7,364 nucleotides of DNA from GCA-003244245 sp052390495 (GTDB taxonomy: Bacteria > Actinomycetota > Actinomycetes > Mycobacteriales > Pseudonocardiaceae): assembly GCA_052390495.1 (NCBI GenBank), contig JBQTGW010000383.1, positions 1-7,364 on the forward strand. Reading direction: 5' to 3'. This document shows, piece after piece, positions 6,345-7,364 of the stretch. Under the pieces are notes generated by a model. The model did no database searches. It saw only the letters and a program-made list of their open reading frames with translations, and was not told where the DNA came from. Each line of letters opens with the position of its first letter. The first letter of the stretch is position 1. Made by a program: the position numbers and the translations under genes.

Positions 6345-6374
6345 AGCTGGCCGACGCCCCACCGTCGGCCAGCT
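6345..6374 (-). terminator. Strong hairpin downstream of the metallothionein gene
   Basis: AGCTGGCCGACG - CCCCAC - CGTCGGCCAGCT is a perfect 12-bp stem with a 6-nt loop. It lies 88 bp past the mymT stop in the direction of transcription. On the minus strand it is followed only by TTTCGG, so it is a stem of the actinobacterial kind with no real U-run. A terminator is the simplest reading, but a protein-binding site is also possible. Confidence 0.65.
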
Positions 6375-6461
6375 CATCTGACCCGGGCCATGGTAATTCT
6401 CATGGCAACGGCCCCCGGTGACGGGTTCAGACACTGATGAGCCCGATGACGGGGCGAGAAA

Positions 6462-6677
6462 TCACCCGCGGCGACTCTGCACCGGCTCTGCGGTAGCCGC
6501 TGTAGCCGTATCGGCCATCGCGGAGTCGACGTCAGCCACCTCGACCATGGGCGCCCCGCAGGCGCAGATATACACCTGGCCTTCGGGCAGGCAGTGGCAT
6601 TCCTCGTCAATTCGAACTCGGCAGCTACATTCCTCATGCTCGCAGGTGAGCACAGTTCCTTGGCTGTATTGCGTCAT
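6462..6677 (-). CDS. mymT: MymT-like copper metallothionein
   Basis: A 71-residue cytoplasmic protein. Its first 47 residues carry seven Cys at 12, 17, 19, 27, 29, 38 and 40, in the order LTC-EHEEC-SC-RVRI-EECHC-...-YICACG. This arrangement, with the R-V-R-I between the clusters and a Tyr before the last Cys pair, is that of mycobacterial MymT, which binds several Cu(I) ions in a solvent-shielded core and gives copper tolerance. ATG 6677 is chosen over the upstream ATG 6719 because AGGAGG lies 5 nt before it and the domain starts at once. Residues 48-71 are an Ala/Thr/Asp-rich tail that MymT, about 53 residues long, does not have. The nearby ycnI-copCD operon supports a copper role. Confidence 0.88.
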   Translation of the reverse strand: MTQYSQGTVLTCEHEECSCRVRIDEECHCLPEGQVYICACGAPMVEVADVDSAMADTATAATAEPVQSRRG

Positions 6678-6823
6678 CACGACCTCCTGTTCGCAAGCGT
6701 CATATGCAGTAGTACGCATGGTACTCCTGTCGCAGGCGCAGCGGACAGTACCTTCCGCTCAGCGCAATCGAGGTTCCGGTCGGCGGTCAGGAACTCCAGC
6801 GGGTGAGTGAACGACCACTTCAT
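6677..6823 (-). CDS. Possible 48-residue leader peptide ahead of mymT
   Basis: From ATG 6823 a 48-codon frame (beginning MKWSFTHPLEFLTADRNL) runs to TGA 6679-6677, which overlaps the mymT ATG as TGATG. A G-run (GGGGGT) lies 5 nt upstream of the ATG. The first 27 residues look protein-like; the last part covers the dyads at 6711-6752 and does not. No family is recognised. It may be a coupled upstream frame, or chance, since the mymT promoter is expected in the same stretch. Confidence 0.25.
   Translation of the reverse strand: MKWSFTHPLEFLTADRNLDCAERKVLSAAPATGVPCVLLHMTLANRRS
6683..6688 (-). promoter_or_regulatory. Ribosome binding site of the metallothionein gene
   Basis: AGGAGG on the minus strand, 5 nt before ATG 6677. 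It is the only full consensus site noted in the window, and it decides the mymT start. It suggests strong translation, unlike the two antitoxin genes, which appear leaderless. Confidence 0.85.
6711..6752 (-). promoter_or_regulatory. Nested dyads in the mymT upstream region
   Basis: AGTAC-GCATG-GTACT (6711-6725) is a perfect 5-bp inverted repeat. It overlaps a larger one with arms GGTACTCCTGTC (6720-6731) and GACAGTACC (6744-6752), which pair with a 2-nt bulge. The position 34-75 bp upstream of the mymT start fits an operator for a metal-sensing repressor or activator. It lacks the G/C-run layout of known CsoR sites, so the regulator is not assigned. Confidence 0.45.
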
Positions 6824-6901
6824 CGTGGACCCCCGAGCTACCCGTGCAGGTCTGCGCCCGGTTTCACGTGAATCGTCCGCACGGCGGCCACCGGAGCTGA
6901 G

Positions 6902-7364
6902 CGTGCCGGAACGAATCTTGAGTGGGCTATCTGCACCTACGACACCCGCATCACCCCGGACAATGTGCTCACCGACGTCGTGCGGACCCATCCTCATGTG
7001 GTGACCGGCACGTCCCCAACGCCCGTGTCGAGGACCCCGCAGAGTTCCTCACCAACCGCCCGGCCACCAGAGTGGACCCGCTCGAAGCCACGCCACCGAT
7101 GATCGATCTGGTCAATCCGACACCGGCAGGTGCCCGCCGCGCCGTCCGGGATGCCAGCCGTGGCTGCCGCCTCGACGGCATCGAGGTCGAGAAATTCGTG
7201 CTCGCGGTGAGCGAGACGGTCATCAACGCGCTCTGCTATGGCAGGCCACCGGTCCGCGTACGCCTCTGGCCCGGTCTCGACCGGTTAGTGACGACGATCA
7301 CCGACCGAGGAAACGGGCCCACAGATCCTTTCATCGGCCTGGCCCCAGCAAAGAACGGCTCCTC
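6902..7364 (+). pseudogene. Damaged MEDS-HATPase regulator, N-terminal and central part (continues at base 1)
   Basis: Two pieces of one protein in two frames. Frame 2 (6902-7008) reads LEWAICTYDTRITPDNVLTDVVRTHPHVVTG, the end of a MEDS (DcmR sensory) domain. At about 7009 the register moves to frame 1, HVPNARVEDPAEFLTNRP, then MIDLVNPTPAGARRAVRDAS and the HATPase domain. That domain has the N-box SETVINAL and the G1 box DRGNG (7305-7319), and the G2 box is completed across the joint at 1-126. The frame change fits a small deletion, for example 10 nt (or 1, 4 or 7). The first two thirds of the MEDS domain is absent, with TGA at 6869-6871 upstream. ATG 7099 could still start a 126-residue ATPase-only protein if the ends are joined. 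Confidence 0.75.

Larger units (their letters stand above)
6028..6461. other. Gene-poor stretch between vapBC 2 and the metallothionein
   Basis: No gene is recognised. It contains a short minus-strand open frame (6154-6315) and a strong hairpin (6345-6374), listed separately. Just upstream of module 2 there is a direct repeat CCAGT-n-CTC within an ACCAG...CTGGT inverted repeat (about 6040-6065) that might serve as an autoregulatory site. Confidence 0.4.

Noticed and set aside
1..7364. Plasmid or phage replication, integration or transposition functions
   Set aside because: No Rep, relaxase, integrase, transposase or terminal inverted repeat was recognised on either strand, so the mobile nature is not claimed beyond the end overlap.

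Overview
The window is high-GC DNA with strong G/C preference at third codon positions, GTG starts and frequent stop/start overlaps between genes. The protein families point to an actinobacterium, most likely of the Pseudonocardiaceae type (inference from remembered families; no search was run). No rRNA, tRNA, CRISPR array, transposase, integrase or replication gene was seen.

The two ends belong together. The last 11 bases (7354-7364) equal bases 1-11. Reading across that joint in one frame completes the ATP-binding domain of a MEDS/HATPase regulator whose stop is at 124-126. The window is therefore best read as a closed circle of about 7,353 bp, or one unit of a tandem duplication, or a contig closed on a repeated gene. 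With no replication gene visible, the physical nature of the circle is open.

Layout: 1-126 (+) is the end of the HATPase gene. 127-363 holds a remnant of an MFS transporter (-). 364-1022 (-) is toxin-antitoxin pair 1 (RHH antitoxin and PIN toxin, vapBC-like), with an operator-like inverted repeat over its promoter. 1129-3698 (-) is an intact copper operon: ycnI (DUF1775) followed 2 nt later by a CopC-CopD fusion. 3715-4406 holds a G-rich tandem repeat, a truncated small membrane-protein gene, an 18-bp tandem repeat and two operator-like dyads. 4407-5170 (+) is a frameshifted remnant of a TPR-containing regulator. 5381-6027 (-) is toxin-antitoxin pair 2 (AbrB-type antitoxin and PIN toxin). 6028-6461 is mostly non-coding, with one strong hairpin. 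6462-6677 (-) is a MymT-like copper metallothionein with a consensus ribosome binding site. 6902-7364 (+) is the damaged start of the HATPase gene, continuing at base 1.

Two themes stand out. The intact cargo is copper handling (YcnI and CopCD at the membrane and cell surface, MymT in the cytoplasm) together with two different VapBC-type modules. The other genes (MFS, TPR regulator, MEDS/HATPase, membrane protein) are broken. This looks like an eroded accessory island in which copper and addiction functions have been kept.
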